Translations under genes and position numbers: made by a program
DNA from: Psychrobacter phenylpyruvicus DSM 7000 = NBRC 102152
GTDB lineage: Bacteria > Pseudomonadota > Gammaproteobacteria > Pseudomonadales > Moraxellaceae
Direction of reading: 5' to 3'
DNA: 64,000 bases
NCBI RefSeq assembly: GCF_000685805.1
Contig: NZ_JMKP01000013.1
Coordinates: forward strand, 1-64,000
Notes under the pieces: generated by a model
Seen by the model: only the letters and a program-made list of their open reading frames with translations
Databases searched by the model: none
Told to the model about the DNA's origin: nothing
Shown: positions 27,794-38,700 of the stretch, one piece after another
Numbering within the stretch: the first letter of the stretch is position 1
Layout: each line of letters opens with the position of its first letter

Positions 27794-30571
27794 CTATATT
27801 TTCCCATGACATTGTTTATAACGCAGTCCCGAACCACAAGGACAAGGAGCGTTACGACTAATGTTCATACCTTCGTATGGGTTGTCCCCATCTGCCGCTG
27901 ATTGTGCAGCCATCTGTCTGTTTTGTTGCTGTTGTGCCTGATTAACAGCAGCCACTTCAGCCTCGTTATGACGCTCACCAGTTAAGCTATCTAAGTCATC
28001 GTGTTCAAACATCATACGCTGACGTTCGGCCTGTGCCAAGCGCTCAGCTTCCATCGCTTCTAATTCTTCTTTGGTTGGAATATGAACACGTGATAAATCT
28101 TGAACGGTGTCTGACTTAATAGCACCTAGCATCATCTGGAATAGCTCGAACGACTCACGCTTGTATTCTTGTTGCGGATCTTTTTGGGCATACCCTCGTA
28201 AATGAATCCCTTTACGCAGTTGATCCATTTGGGTTAAATGCTCTTTCCAGTGACGGTCCAAGCTTTGTAGCATAAAATGACGCTCAAGCTGAGCAGCATT
28301 CTCAGGCGACATTTGCTCACGGCGATCACGATAACGCTGAATGGCGGTTTGGATAATTTTCTCACGCAGACCTTCTTCATCCAATCGGCGATCTTCATCT
28401 AACCAGTCATTTATGGGAATATAGTATTTAAACTCGCTTTCTAGCTCATCTTCTAACCCATCAATATTCCACTGATCATCAATAGATCCTGGTGGAACAA
28501 ATTGGCTAATTAACGCATCATAAACATCACGATGCATCTCTTCAATAGCATCTTGTAAATCCGCTTCAGCAAGCAGATCATCGCGCTGTGAGTAGATAAC
28601 TTTACGCTGCTCATTAGCCACGTCATCGTATTTAAGTAAGTTTTTACGCGCATCGAAGTCACGGCTTTCAACTTTACCTTGCGCATTTTCAATTGAGCGA
28701 GACACCATCTTGTGCTCAATGGCTTCATCTTCCTTCAGACCCATAGCGCGCATCATATTCACCACACGATCACCGGCGAAAATACGCATTAAGTCATCTT
28801 CTAAAGACAAGAAGAATCGTGACTGTCCTGGATCCCCTTGACGGCCCGCACGACCACGCAGCTGGTTATCAATACGGCGTGATTCATGACGCTCTGAACC
28901 GATAATATGCAGGCCACCTGCAGCCAATACTTCATCGTGTTTTTTCTGCCAGTCTTGTCTTAGACGCTCCATCTCTTCTGGGCTAACGTTTTCTGGATCG
29001 ACAATCTGTGCCTGCCAGTTACCGCCTAGGATAATATCGGTACCACGACCTGCCATGTTAGTGGCAATAGTGACCGCTCTTGGGCTACCTGCCTGAGCAA
29101 TAATTTCAGCCTCACGCTCGTGCTGCTTAGCGTTTAGGACGTTGTGTTTGATACCTTCTTGGTCCAGTAAATATGATAATTCTTCACTGGCTTCAATAGT
29201 GGCAGTACCCACCAATACCGGAGCGCCCTTGGCCTGAATCTCTTTAATTTCGCGGATAATGCCTTTGTATTTGCCCAGCTTAGTTAAGAAAATCTGGTCA
29301 TCTAAGTCAATACGGGCAATCGGTTTGTGGGTTGGAATAACCACCACATCGATGTCATAGGTAGATTTAAATTCAGCAGCTTCAGTATCCGCAGTACCCG
29401 TCATACCCGATAGCTTGTCATATAGACGGAAATAGTTCTGGAATGTGGTGGTTGCCAGAGTTTGGTTCTCTGCCTGGATTTCTACCCCTTCCTTGGCCTC
29501 TACTGCCTGATGCAGACCATCTGACCAACGACGACCTGGCATGGTACGACCGGTGTTTTCGTCAACGATGATTACTTCGCCATCATTAACGATGTAGTGC
29601 ACGTTTTTGACGAAGATATGATGTGCTCGTATCGCTGCTTGTACGTGAGCCAGTAATGGCAGACGGGTTGGACTGTATAAGCTCTCATTTTCCCCAAGCT
29701 CACCAACTTCAACTAAGAAAGCCTCAATTTTTTCGTAGCCTTTTTCACTGATTTCGATTGAGCGGTTTTTTTCATCAATCCAGAAGTCACCATCTCTATT
29801 TTCTTTGTTGGCTTCTTCATCAGTCGAGCGTTTTAGACGAGGAATAATATTATTGATTAGCGCATAAGTAGCAGAAGAGTCATCTGCCTGACCTGAAATA
29901 ATAAGCGGTGTACGGGCTTCATCAATTAAAATCGAGTCAATTTCGTCAATAATACAGTAGTTTAACGGCCGCTGTTTTTTCTCAGCTAAGCTAAATACCA
30001 TGTTATCTCGTAAGTAATCAAACCCGTACTCATTGTTGGTACCATAAGTAATGTCAGCTTGATAAGCATCTACTTTTTCTTGTGGGGGCTGCTGCGAGTA
30101 GATAACGCCGACCGTTAATCCTAAGAAGTTAAATAAGGGACGGTTTAAATCAGCGTCACGCGCCGCAAGGTAGTCGTTCACCGTGACCACGTGTACCCCT
30201 TTACCACTGATGGCATTGAGGTAAATGGCCAAAGTTGCCATTAAGGTTTTACCTTCACCGGTACGCATCTCAGCGATTTTACCTTCATGCAGGGTGATAC
30301 CACCGATAATCTGCACATCGTAATGACGCATACCTAACACACGCTTTGAGGCTTCACGACACACCGCAAAAGCCTCAGGCAATAAAGAGTCTAGGCTAGC
30401 CCCTTCGTCAAAACGACTCTTAAACTCTGCCGTTTTATTACGAAGCTGTTCGTCTGTCAGGGCGGCTATTGCTTCTTCTTGAGCATTTACTTTTGCGACA
30501 ATTTGGCGCATCCGCTTTAACTCACGATCGTTTTTAGTACCAATTACGCTTCCGATTATTTTTGACAACAT
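27794..30571 (-). CDS. secA: Preprotein translocase ATPase SecA
   Basis: A 925-residue motor that drives unfolded preproteins through SecYEG. Walker [10 protein letters not shown] (about residue 103), the DEAD-like [13 protein letters not shown], the second nucleotide-binding half with [10 protein letters not shown] and [12 protein letters not shown], and the C-terminal zinc site [14 protein letters not shown] are seen. The tail before the zinc site is Gln-rich ([13 protein letters not shown]) and variable. The terminal zinc motif binds SecB. There is no secM upstream, and mutS is divergent. It is about 24 residues longer than the E. coli protein, mainly in the tail. Confidence 0.98.
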   Translation of the reverse strand: MLSKIIGSVIGTKNDRELKRMRQIVAKVNAQEEAIAALTDEQLRNKTAEFKSRFDEGASLDSLLPEAFAVCREASKRVLGMRHYDVQIIGGITLHEGKIAEMRTGEGKTLMATLAIYLNAISGKGVHVVTVNDYLAARDADLNRPLFNFLGLTVGVIYSQQPPQEKVDAYQADITYGTNNEYGFDYLRDNMVFSLAEKKQRPLNYCIIDEIDSILIDEARTPLIISGQADDSSATYALINNIIPRLKRSTDEEANKENRDGDFWIDEKNRSIEISEKGYEKIEAFLVEVGELGENESLYSPTRLPLLAHVQAAIRAHHIFVKNVHYIVNDGEVIIVDENTGRTMPGRRWSDGLHQAVEAKEGVEIQAENQTLATTTFQNYFRLYDKLSGMTGTADTEAAEFKSTYDIDVVVIPTHKPIARIDLDDQIFLTKLGKYKGIIREIKEIQAKGAPVLVGTATIEASEELSYLLDQEGIKHNVLNAKQHEREAEIIAQAGSPRAVTIATNMAGRGTDIILGGNWQAQIVDPENVSPEEMERLRQDWQKKHDEVLAAGGLHIIGSERHESRRIDNQLRGRAGRQGDPGQSRFFLSLEDDLMRIFAGDRVVNMMRAMGLKEDEAIEHKMVSRSIENAQGKVESRDFDARKNLLKYDDVANEQRKVIYSQRDDLLAEADLQDAIEEMHRDVYDALISQFVPPGSIDDQWNIDGLEDELESEFKYYIPINDWLDEDRRLDEEGLREKIIQTAIQRYRDRREQMSPENAAQLERHFMLQSLDRHWKEHLTQMDQLRKGIHLRGYAQKDPQQEYKRESFELFQMMLGAIKSDTVQDLSRVHIPTKEELEAMEAERLAQAERQRMMFEHDDLDSLTGERHNEAEVAAVNQAQQQQNRQMAAQSAADGDNPYEGMNISRNAPCPCGSGLRYKQCHGKI

Positions 30572-30770
30572 AACTTTGTAGACCTACTTATCGACTCAGT
30601 CGTGCATTATTAGGTGCAGACCATAAAAAAATTTTATCTATTATATATGGTAACAGTATTGATAGATACAAGGGCAACTGAATCTACAGCCATAAATTAT
30701 TTGTTATTTTTTATAAAAAAGTTGGCTTGTCTCAGTAATTTTACCTACCAGTCCACGCTTGGCTTTACTA

Positions 30771-30836
30771 TATATAACCGCCCAAGCAACACCATATAAC
30801 CGCGCAGACAACACTATATAACCGCTCAGGCAGCGC
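30771..30836 (+). repeat. Three tandem 22-base repeats
   Basis: Units at 30771, 30793 and 30815 share TATATAACCGC followed by a variable CA-rich half (for example CCAAGCAACAC and GCAGACAACAC). The third differs more. They sit in the non-coding spacer between secA and mutS. Confidence 0.85.
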
Positions 30837-30889
30837 TTACCATACGTTTCTAAATTCGCCCTCAATAGATGTTAAAATAGAAAATAGAG

Positions 30890-30917
30890 AGAGTATATTA
30901 CTGTAATACTCTTTTTT
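30890..30917 (+). terminator. Orphan plus-strand hairpin with U-tract
   Basis: Arms AGAGTAT and ATACTCT with a nine-base loop, followed by TTTTTT. It looks like an intrinsic terminator but lies upstream of mutS with no gene before it. It may end a small transcript or attenuate mutS. Confidence 0.6.
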
Positions 30918-30988
30918 ATCTTCTTAAAGCCCCAAACAAGAGGGGCCACTCCTATTTTTTGCTTATTGTTTTTCTTTGAAAGCTTACT

Positions 30989-33900
30989 ATGTCTGTTACC
31001 CCAACTATGTCTAATACCCCTACTAACGACTCAATTCTAAATATTGCTGGTACGGTCTATAACTTAGATGACCACACCCCAATGATGGTGCAGTACTTAA
31101 CCTTGAAGGCACAATACCCCCATGCTTTGCTGCTGTATCGTATGGGCGATTTTTATGAGTTGTTCTTCGACGATGCCCAGCGTGCTGCCGATATTTTAGA
31201 CATCACCCTCACCCGCCGTGGTAATGATAAAGCAGGCAATAATATTGCCATGGCAGGCGTACCCTTTCACGCTGCAGAAAGCTATATGGCCCGTCTTATC
31301 GCTGCTGGTGAAACTGTAGTTATTTGTGAGCAAGTAGAAGATACTGCCGAGCCAAATAGCCCTAGCGACAAGCCCGCTGCCAAAGGTATTATGCGCCGTG
31401 AAGTGGTAAAAACATTAACCGCAGGTACCCTGACTGACGATGCGTTAATTGGGCCTAACCAAACTCCAAGTGTTGTTGCCATTGATTTTCAGGTCAGTAA
31501 AAACTTACAACAAGCTACTTTAGCCCAAGCCAAAAAATGGCAGGTGGGCATCAGTCAACTTGACTTAAATGCCGGAACTATTCGTACTCAGACCCTTCGT
31601 CTAGACTCCTTATTACAGCAGCCAATGCTCGATAGCTATGATAAGGACAACAGCGGCCCTCAAGAGGGCAACAGTCCAGAAAAATCCCTAGACTTTGAGC
31701 AGTTATTAAAGCAGCGGCTACTCACGATACTGATTCGCTTTTCGCCCAGTGAAGTTATCATTCCTGAAACCACCTCAGATGAGTGGCGACACTGGCTACA
31801 AGACAAGCTGTACTGCCCCGTTATTAGTGTAGCAGCCAGTGATTTCCATGCTCAGCATGCGGCCACCACAGTATGCCGGCAATTTAATGTTCAGACCGTT
31901 GAAGGGCTAGGTATTGCCGACAGCTTAGTGGCCCAGACCAGTACCGCCGCCTTAATTCATTATGCGCAGCAAACTCAGCAGCGTCATACCCCTCAGCTGA
32001 ACGAGCTTATTGTCGAGCGTGATGAGGACTATCTTATTATTGATGACATTAGCAGCCGCAACCTAGAGCTTTTTTCACCAGTAAGCCCAACTGGTACTAG
32101 CTTACTTAGTGTGGTCAACCACTGTCAGACCCCAATGGGCAAGAGACTGCTGGCAAACCAGCTAAAGCGTCCTTTACGTCTATCGCAAGCCCATCAGCAA
32201 TTGCAGGCCCGACTAGACGCTGTTGAATGGTTTGTTGATCAGCCGGCACTGGCTAATTTGCAGCCGTTACAACAGCAGCTACAAAGCATTGGGGATATTG
32301 AACGCATCAGCAGCCGTATCGCGTTACACAGCGCTAAGCCTCGTGATTTAAGACGTCTGGCATCTAGTATCAGAAGCAGTGAGCAAGTGGCTGAATATTT
32401 ACAGACTTTAGGTCTAACCGCTGAGGCACCGCCTTTATTGCTGCAATTATTTAAACAGCTGCCTTTACAGCACCCTGAGCTCATTGAGATTGCTGACTTA
32501 TTAGACAGAGCCATTGTAGAAGAACCGCCAGCCCATATTCGTGACGGCGGAATGATAGCAACTGGCTACGATGAAGAGTTTGATCGCTTGGTGCATTTGC
32601 ATGACAATATTCAAGAAACCTTGGAAGAGATGGCTGATGAGGCGCGTCAAAACTACAAGTTACCAAGCCTTAAAGTGGGCTTTAATAAAGTCAGTGGTTT
32701 TTATTTTGAGCTACCTAAAGGACAAGCCAGCTCCGCACCAGAGGCCTTTATCCGTCGCCAAACTCTGAAAAATAGTGAGCGCTTTATCACCGAACCGCTA
32801 AAAACTCTAGAAGTGGACTACTTAGAAGCTCAAACCAATGCCCTAGCCCGTGAAAAAGCTTTATACCAAGGGGTTTTGGTCACCCTTAGCGAACAGCTGT
32901 CTCACTTACAGCAGTTAAGCTCTTCCCTCTCACAGCTTGATGTGCTGCTAAACTGGGCAGTATTGGCTAAAGAAAGCCACTGGGTACGGCCTGTTTTGAC
33001 CCCTGAATCAAGCTATATTGATATCGAAGACGGTCGTCACTTGGTGGTGGAAGCTATGAACCAACCACAGAATCTGCACGGTAAAGCATCGGCACCCCTC
33101 TCCCCTGCTTCAGCTCAGCAGTTCGTGGCCAATGACTGTCAATTAGGCACTGAATCTAATGAGCAACGTTTACTGCTGATTACCGGACCTAATATGGGCG
33201 GTAAATCCACTTATATGCGTCAGACGGCCTTGATTGTATTGCTTGCATGCTGTGGTAGCTTTGTGCCAGCTAGCTCCGCACGTATCGGTGACATTGACCG
33301 TATATTTACCCGTATTGGCTCGGCTGACGACTTGGCGGGTGGTAAGTCTACTTTTATGGTGGAAATGATTGAAACCGCTCAAATTTTAAACCTTGCCAGC
33401 TCGCGCTCATTGGTATTAATGGATGAGGTAGGTCGGGGCACCTCTACCACCGATGGTCTGGCCATTGCTCATGCTTGTGCGGTTCAGTTGGCTGAAATGG
33501 GAAGTTTAACTTTATTTGCCACGCATTACTTTGAGCTAACTGAATTGGCAAAACAACCTGAACTGGCTCATAAAATCAGAAACGTACATGTTGCTGCCAG
33601 TGAAGTAGAAGGGCAATTGTTATTGCTGCACAAAATACAAAAGGGAGCTGCCAGCTCAAGCTTTGGCCTGCATGTGGCAAAAATGGCGGGGATCCCTGAA
33701 CAAGTATTAACTGCAGCTACTCACTATCTCACCCAACAAAACTCGTTAAATAGAGCAGCCGCTTCCCCTGAAGCCGACTACGAAGTTAATCATGCTAAAA
33801 TCGATAAAGCTTATGCAAATGCTGACCAAAGCCTGAATACTGAGCAAAAAAACACAGCTTATTCGCAGACATCGTTACAGTTAACACCGTCTCAGCCTGC

Positions 33901-34066
33901 AGAATTTAGCTCTGAACAAACCGCTGAGATAAGCCAAGCAGACTCGATAAATCCTAGGGCTATGGCCGTCTTTGAAAAACTCAAACAACTGCAACCCGAT
34001 GAATTAACTCCCAGACAAGCGCTTGATTTGCTATATAAGTTAAAGAGCGATACTGAGGACAATTAA
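30989..34066 (+). CDS. mutS: DNA mismatch repair protein MutS
   Basis: A 1025-residue mismatch-recognition ATPase. The N-terminal mismatch-binding domain has [12 protein letters not shown] with the conserved Phe-x-Glu. Then come the connector, core and clamp, and the ATPase with Walker [14 protein letters not shown] (about 733-741), STFMVEM and [19 protein letters not shown]. It is about 170 residues longer than the E. coli protein. The excess is an internal insert near residue 215-235 ([14 protein letters not shown]) and a Gln/Ser-rich linker (about 920-990) before the C-terminal dimerisation helix [20 protein letters not shown]. The upstream start ([11 protein letters not shown]) and a second ATG seven codons on are both possible. 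Confidence 0.97.
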   Translation: MSVTPTMSNTPTNDSILNIAGTVYNLDDHTPMMVQYLTLKAQYPHALLLYRMGDFYELFFDDAQRAADILDITLTRRGNDKAGNNIAMAGVPFHAAESYMARLIAAGETVVICEQVEDTAEPNSPSDKPAAKGIMRREVVKTLTAGTLTDDALIGPNQTPSVVAIDFQVSKNLQQATLAQAKKWQVGISQLDLNAGTIRTQTLRLDSLLQQPMLDSYDKDNSGPQEGNSPEKSLDFEQLLKQRLLTILIRFSPSEVIIPETTSDEWRHWLQDKLYCPVISVAASDFHAQHAATTVCRQFNVQTVEGLGIADSLVAQTSTAALIHYAQQTQQRHTPQLNELIVERDEDYLIIDDISSRNLELFSPVSPTGTSLLSVVNHCQTPMGKRLLANQLKRPLRLSQAHQQLQARLDAVEWFVDQPALANLQPLQQQLQSIGDIERISSRIALHSAKPRDLRRLASSIRSSEQVAEYLQTLGLTAEAPPLLLQLFKQLPLQHPELIEIADLLDRAIVEEPPAHIRDGGMIATGYDEEFDRLVHLHDNIQETLEEMADEARQNYKLPSLKVGFNKVSGFYFELPKGQASSAPEAFIRRQTLKNSERFITEPLKTLEVDYLEAQTNALAREKALYQGVLVTLSEQLSHLQQLSSSLSQLDVLLNWAVLAKESHWVRPVLTPESSYIDIEDGRHLVVEAMNQPQNLHGKASAPLSPASAQQFVANDCQLGTESNEQRLLLITGPNMGGKSTYMRQTALIVLLACCGSFVPASSARIGDIDRIFTRIGSADDLAGGKSTFMVEMIETAQILNLASSRSLVLMDEVGRGTSTTDGLAIAHACAVQLAEMGSLTLFATHYFELTELAKQPELAHKIRNVHVAASEVEGQLLLLHKIQKGAASSSFGLHVAKMAGIPEQVLTAATHYLTQQNSLNRAAASPEADYEVNHAKIDKAYANADQSLNTEQKNTAYSQTSLQLTPSQPAEFSSEQTAEISQADSINPRAMAVFEKLKQLQPDELTPRQALDLLYKLKSDTEDN

Positions 34067-34297
34067 ATCAAAAAAGCTGACTGATAGGAATTTGTGAAAT
34101 AGTGATTAACAGGGTAAAATACACCTCACAAATAAATCTTATCCCTCATTCGCAACTTACTTATCTTGTGATATTAACCATTTAGCTTGCTACTGGTACG
34201 GTTACTATGACTCATATTGAAGTTATAAGTCACTAAGCCAAATTCGCCATAATGGTTAAAACAAAGTCCAAGATAACTTTTATAAAGGTAGCTCGCT

Positions 34298-34621
34298 ATG
34301 ACATTTGTTGTCACTGATAATTGCATCCGCTGCAAATACACCGATTGTGTTGAAGTCTGCCCTGTGGACTGCTTTTATGAAGGGCCTAACTTTTTGGTCA
34401 TTCATCCTGACGAATGTATTGACTGCGCCTTATGTGAGCCTGAGTGCCCAGCCAATGCTATTTTCTCAGAAGACGAAGTGCCTAAGGGTCAAGAAGAGTT
34501 TATTGAGTTGAACGCAGAGCTTGCAGAAGAGTGGCCAAACATTACTGAAATGAAAGATCAATTACCAGACGCTGCGAAGTGGGATGGCGTTGAAGGTAAG
34601 ATTCAGTATTTAGAGCGCTAA
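34298..34621 (+). CDS. fdxA: Ferredoxin FdxA ([3Fe-4S]/[4Fe-4S])
   Basis: A 107-residue seven-iron ferredoxin. The first site [18 protein letters not shown] holds a [3Fe-4S] cluster and the second [16 protein letters not shown] a [4Fe-4S] cluster. The 45-residue C-terminal extension ([21 protein letters not shown]) is typical of the Azotobacter FdI type. AAGGTAG precedes the ATG. Monocistronic, with its own terminator. Acts as a cytosolic electron carrier whose partners are unknown. Confidence 0.95.
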   Translation: MTFVVTDNCIRCKYTDCVEVCPVDCFYEGPNFLVIHPDECIDCALCEPECPANAIFSEDEVPKGQEEFIELNAELAEEWPNITEMKDQLPDAAKWDGVEGKIQYLER

Positions 34622-34666
34622 GCACTAAGCCCTACACACTTACGCATAGCCAAGCTCGGTGAATCA

Positions 34667-34701
34667 AAAAGCGACCTATATCTATGATATGGGTCGCTTT
34701 T
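34667..34701. terminator. Terminator between fdxA and the pilin gene
   Basis: Arms AAAAGCGACC and GGTCGCTTTT with a longer AT loop. It lies between convergent genes and can serve both. Confidence 0.8.
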
Positions 34702-34724
34702 CTTATGGCTGTTACTACGTCAGA

Positions 34725-35135
34725 CTAATTAAGTGGATAAGGACAGTTCACTACCTCCCCTAAAGTACATATAATCTGATGCTTATCTTTATCTATCGGG
34801 TTTTTTATGGTGCCGGTAATATTGGCCAAAGTCGTTACTTTATTGTCTGCGTCTAAGACTTCTGCGGTATAGATTAAATCTTTACAAGCAGAGTTTTTTA
34901 GTTTAAAAGCCTCCAATAGATTATAAGAAGGTTCTGTCTTTAAGTCATCTATACCTGTATTAATATCTATAAATAGCTTATCACTAAAGGCCTTGGTTTC
35001 AGCAAGACATGCCACTTCAGAAGACTTTTTGGCATAATTTTGATAAGCAGGTATGGCAATTAAGGATAAGGTCCCAATGATGGCGACCACCACCATCAAC
35101 TCTATCAAAGTAAAACCTTTTTCTGTTTCCATCAT
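34725..35135 (-). CDS. Type IV pilin-like protein
   Basis: A 136-residue pilin of the PilA class. The leader METEKG is followed by [24 protein letters not shown], with Phe at +1 and Glu at +5, so PilD would cleave and methylate it. The globular part is short, with Cys at about residues 41 and 79 and a C-terminal Cys pair ([10 protein letters not shown]). It is the last gene of the minus-strand pilus cluster, separated from pilE by 113 bases, so it may have its own promoter. It could be a minor or alternative major pilin. RBS AAGGA fits the second of two ATGs (35132). Confidence 0.85.
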   Translation of the reverse strand: MMETEKGFTLIELMVVVAIIGTLSLIAIPAYQNYAKKSSEVACLAETKAFSDKLFIDINTGIDDLKTEPSYNLLEAFKLKNSACKDLIYTAEVLDADNKVTTLANITGTIKNPIDKDKHQIICTLGEVVNCPYPLN

Positions 35136-35248
35136 ACATCCTTGCCAAATAAATCAATTAAATTTGATAATAACACTATTTATTTAAATTAACTAAATAA
35201 TAATTGACTAAAGTAATGATGGGTTAACATTAATCCAATAAGGTTTAC

Positions 35249-35749
35249 CTACCAACTATTAGAACACTGCTGCATAGAGATTATTTCTGGCAAAGACGGC
35301 GTACTCGCAAACACACATCTTTGCCCCCAGCTGTCTAGATAATAATGACTGGCTGATTTAAGCTTCTCAAATTCAGGCTTAGGCTGAATCAACAGCCGCC
35401 ACCCCTGTGGATTTGCATGGCTGTCAGTCAATAGTCGCTTGCCGGTTGCGTCTGTGAGTTGGACTGAATATTTAGTTGTGGGCTGATTTTTAAGTGCTTC
35501 ACTGACCGAAAACCCAGCATAAGTCAGATGCCTTGCTCGCCATCGCTGCAATTGATTGGCAAGATACAGTCCCTGCTGCTGTGCAATATGTTGCTCTTTT
35601 TGCAGTAGGTAATGGTTATAACTTGGTACAGCAATCAGCATCAATACAGCGATGATCATACTCACCAACATCAACTCAATTAAACTAAATCCCTGCGCCT
35701 CTTTGCTAATAACAAATTGATTTCTCTTAGAGTCTGCACTGATAGCCAT
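35249..35749 (-). CDS. pilE: Type IV minor pilin (PilE-like)
   Basis: A 166-residue pilin. A 19-residue polar leader ends in EAQG, then FSLIELMLVSMIIAVLMLIAVPSY, the class III hydrophobic helix with Glu at +5. The globular part carries the PilE-type WRLLIQPKPE and SWGQRCVF elements and a C-terminal Cys near the end (MQQCSNSW), likely a disulfide with Cys in RCVF. It lies just after pilY1 as in the Pseudomonas fimU-pilV-pilW-pilX-pilY1-pilE cluster. Minor pilins prime pilus assembly with PilY1. Confidence 0.85.
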   Translation of the reverse strand: MAISADSKRNQFVISKEAQGFSLIELMLVSMIIAVLMLIAVPSYNHYLLQKEQHIAQQQGLYLANQLQRWRARHLTYAGFSVSEALKNQPTTKYSVQLTDATGKRLLTDSHANPQGWRLLIQPKPEFEKLKSASHYYLDSWGQRCVFASTPSLPEIISMQQCSNSW

Positions 35750-35761
35750 TTTATGTACTGC

Positions 35762-38700
35762 CTAGTCTGAAACTGAAAGGTGATTGCTATAATCAAACCA
35801 CTGCTCGAGCTGTAATTTTGGCTGTAGCGTAAAGCTATTAACAAACTTAGGAGCCGCTTGGATATCATTAAGGTTCACTAGTATAGATAAGTGAGTCTCT
35901 TCAGTCGGATTTGCTTCTGAGTAAATACCGGAAACTTGAGCTATAAATAGCTGTCTGGCTTTGCCCTCTCCCACTGTTTTCCAAGACAAAGGATTTAATC
36001 CGTTACCATAGCCAATTCGCTGCACATGACTGCGATAGACTTTGTTAGCAGTGTTACAGTTACCGTATGGAAGACAAAACTGATACACCTCTGTATTGCC
36101 TATAAGCTGCGCGCGACAAGCAGCTAGAGGCTGTGACTTTGGTACCGGATTATAGGCGGTTAGATAAAGCTTATTACTGACTGCAAACATAGGACCAAAA
36201 GCTTTAATAGCTAAGGCATTGGCTAAGCTGTTACTACCCGAAACCCTATCTTGATTATTCAGCTTCTCTACCACACCCGCCTTATTAAAATTGGCATGGT
36301 GTTGACCAAATTGAGTCAAAGGCGAGCGCCAACCTTGCTTTTGATAACCACTGAATTGGGGATTGCTGACATCAATAGTGGGTAAATCTGGGAAGTTCTC
36401 TTCAGTCAAATAGATATCACGAGTCTGTAATGCGGACACCGGCGTATTAAATAAAGCCGGATTGGCCACATCCTTATCGTAGAGGGTATAGACATGATTG
36501 GCTGTGCGACTAAGGACTGACATTTTTTCTGTTGTCATCGGCTTAATTCCAATCCAGTATTTGGTAACACTAAGAATAGGAGCCAAAGGATCTGCTATTG
36601 CTGGCAGAGACTGACTTGGACTAATTGAGACAAAAGAGCTTGGCACTCTAAGGCTGGCACTGATTTTATCTGTCGAAGCAAATGTAGTGGTTGCCTTCAG
36701 CAATGAACCCGGCATAAACAGCTTGGTGGCCAATTGAAACTGACCGTTATCAAAGCGAATATCACTATTATTATCAATGTCACTAGTTAGCGCTAAATCA
36801 GAAGCTATCAGTTGCCACTTGCTACTTTCTAATTTAACTCCTGCATCATCTGTAGTTAAAAATTGCTTATGCACAGCTTGTAAGATCTGTCTATGCCCTA
36901 AGCTATCTAAATACTCAATCTCCAGACTCACGGTATGCTTTGTAGGATCAGTAATACGCAAAGGATGGCTACGATCGCCTGAAGCGACACTGACTGTGGC
37001 AAATTTACTAGAGCGACTATCAACAGCATTATGATTTTGCAGAGTGACCACAGGAGTTTCATAAAAGCGTGGTCCAGGACTGTTTTTTTGACGTCTAAAA
37101 TCTGCTAAACGTACCACCCGCACCTTACTCGCTAGGGCAGGCGAGGAAGCCACATTGTCTATATCCAATCGAAATAGCTGTCCCTCCAAATCTGCAAAAT
37201 ACAGATGATCTGTGAGACCATCCTCCTCTCTATCCATAGCCTTAACTGAACCTGTGATGCTATACAACATTGAGGCATTTGCTACCTGCAATACTTTACC
37301 GGCGTCTTTTGACAAGTCAGAAAAGCCGTTATCATCGTTACTGCCTATAATACTCTGTGTCTCATTGTCTGCTGTAGCCACAATAAGTGGCACTCCTGTT
37401 TTGGCATCGACAATATATATAGCATTACCCAATATCGACTGTTGGCCTTGTTGTAAGTAGTGGCGTTCCCGTAATCCATCCGGCTTATCATACTCATTGG
37501 CATCATAGCCTCCTGAGAGTATCGCAACTAATTTAGGCACACCAAACCAATTAATATGAGTAATGACCGGCTTACTCCAACTATAAGCTAACTGTTTGAA
37601 ATACTGCTGACCAAAATCTTGCCGATCAGGGGTAATAGTAAATAACTGCTTTGGCGCAAAGCCATTTAGGTTATGGGCAGAGTCTACTCTATCCAGACCG
37701 GTTAAATCCAAGCCGTAGTAAGCCCTAGCCCCTAATCTTGCACCACCAAATACATACAAAGGCTTCGCGATACTCTCCCCCTCTGCATTGGTTATATAAC
37801 GGGCATATTGAGTCCAAGGCCCATCGATACCAAAGCTGGGATGAGCTTCTGTTGATGCCGCCAAGCTGTCCTGCCTGATAGCTTGGTATTGGCCGTTTTC
37901 AGCCAAGACCTCTTTGGCAAAATAGGCCGCTATCTCCTCACCCGTTGCCTCATCAATAATATGCAAAGCATTGTCCATAGCCCCGTATAAAATATGCTTT
38001 TTATAGCTATATTTTGTGGATTCAGACAGGTTAATAGTACTAGATTGATTGGAGGTTAGCGGTTGAGCTTTACTAATTAAAGCAATAGGCGTTGAATGAT
38101 GAATACCACCACTTGGCGGGCTAGCATCAAACATATAGCTCAGTAGCGATTGTCGAAGTTTGAGCTGTTGCTTTGGAGTCAGTTTAGGCAGCTGAAAGCG
38201 GTTAATGCTCTCAGTGGTTTGTGCTATCAGCTCTCCTGTCTCAGCTTGACTTAGATAGATATTTCTAGGATTTTTCAATAATTGCCGCTTATTTTTAATA
38301 ACTTCTGCAGCAAAAATATTGTTTACTACGGATGACTGATATTTACTCACACCTCCTGGCCACTGTGCCTGTAAGCTGCCAAATTGAGGCTGTAAATAAG
38401 TCTGATAACTCTTTTTAAACAACTCACTACCATGCATAAAGTTAACCATCTGAAACGGTGCTTTCCTTGCCATAGCGGAGGGCTGTGTCGTCAAGTTTTT
38501 TGCCATAATAATCAAGGCTTGAGCCAGCTCTACACTTTGCTTTCTCCCTTGTTCAGAAGTCGCACCTACCCTAGTATTAACTGACTGAAAAAAGCCCCCT
38601 TCTCCATAATTATGTCCATACTGCCCTAACAAACACTTTTGTCTTATGCTCGGTGCTACTGTGGCTGCTAGACAGTCGTAGCTGGGTAAGCCTTTATTTT

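Larger units (their letters stand above)
30572..30988. other. secA/mutS divergent region
   Basis: 417 bases between divergent genes. It contains three 22-base repeats (30771-30836) and a plus-strand hairpin with T-tract (30890-30917) that ends no known gene. A 61-codon plus frame at 30614-30799 has no RBS and low-complexity content and is not accepted. Confidence 0.5.

Noticed and set aside
30614..30799. 61-codon open frame between secA and mutS
   Set aside because: No RBS, low-complexity content running into the 22-base repeats, no family resemblance.
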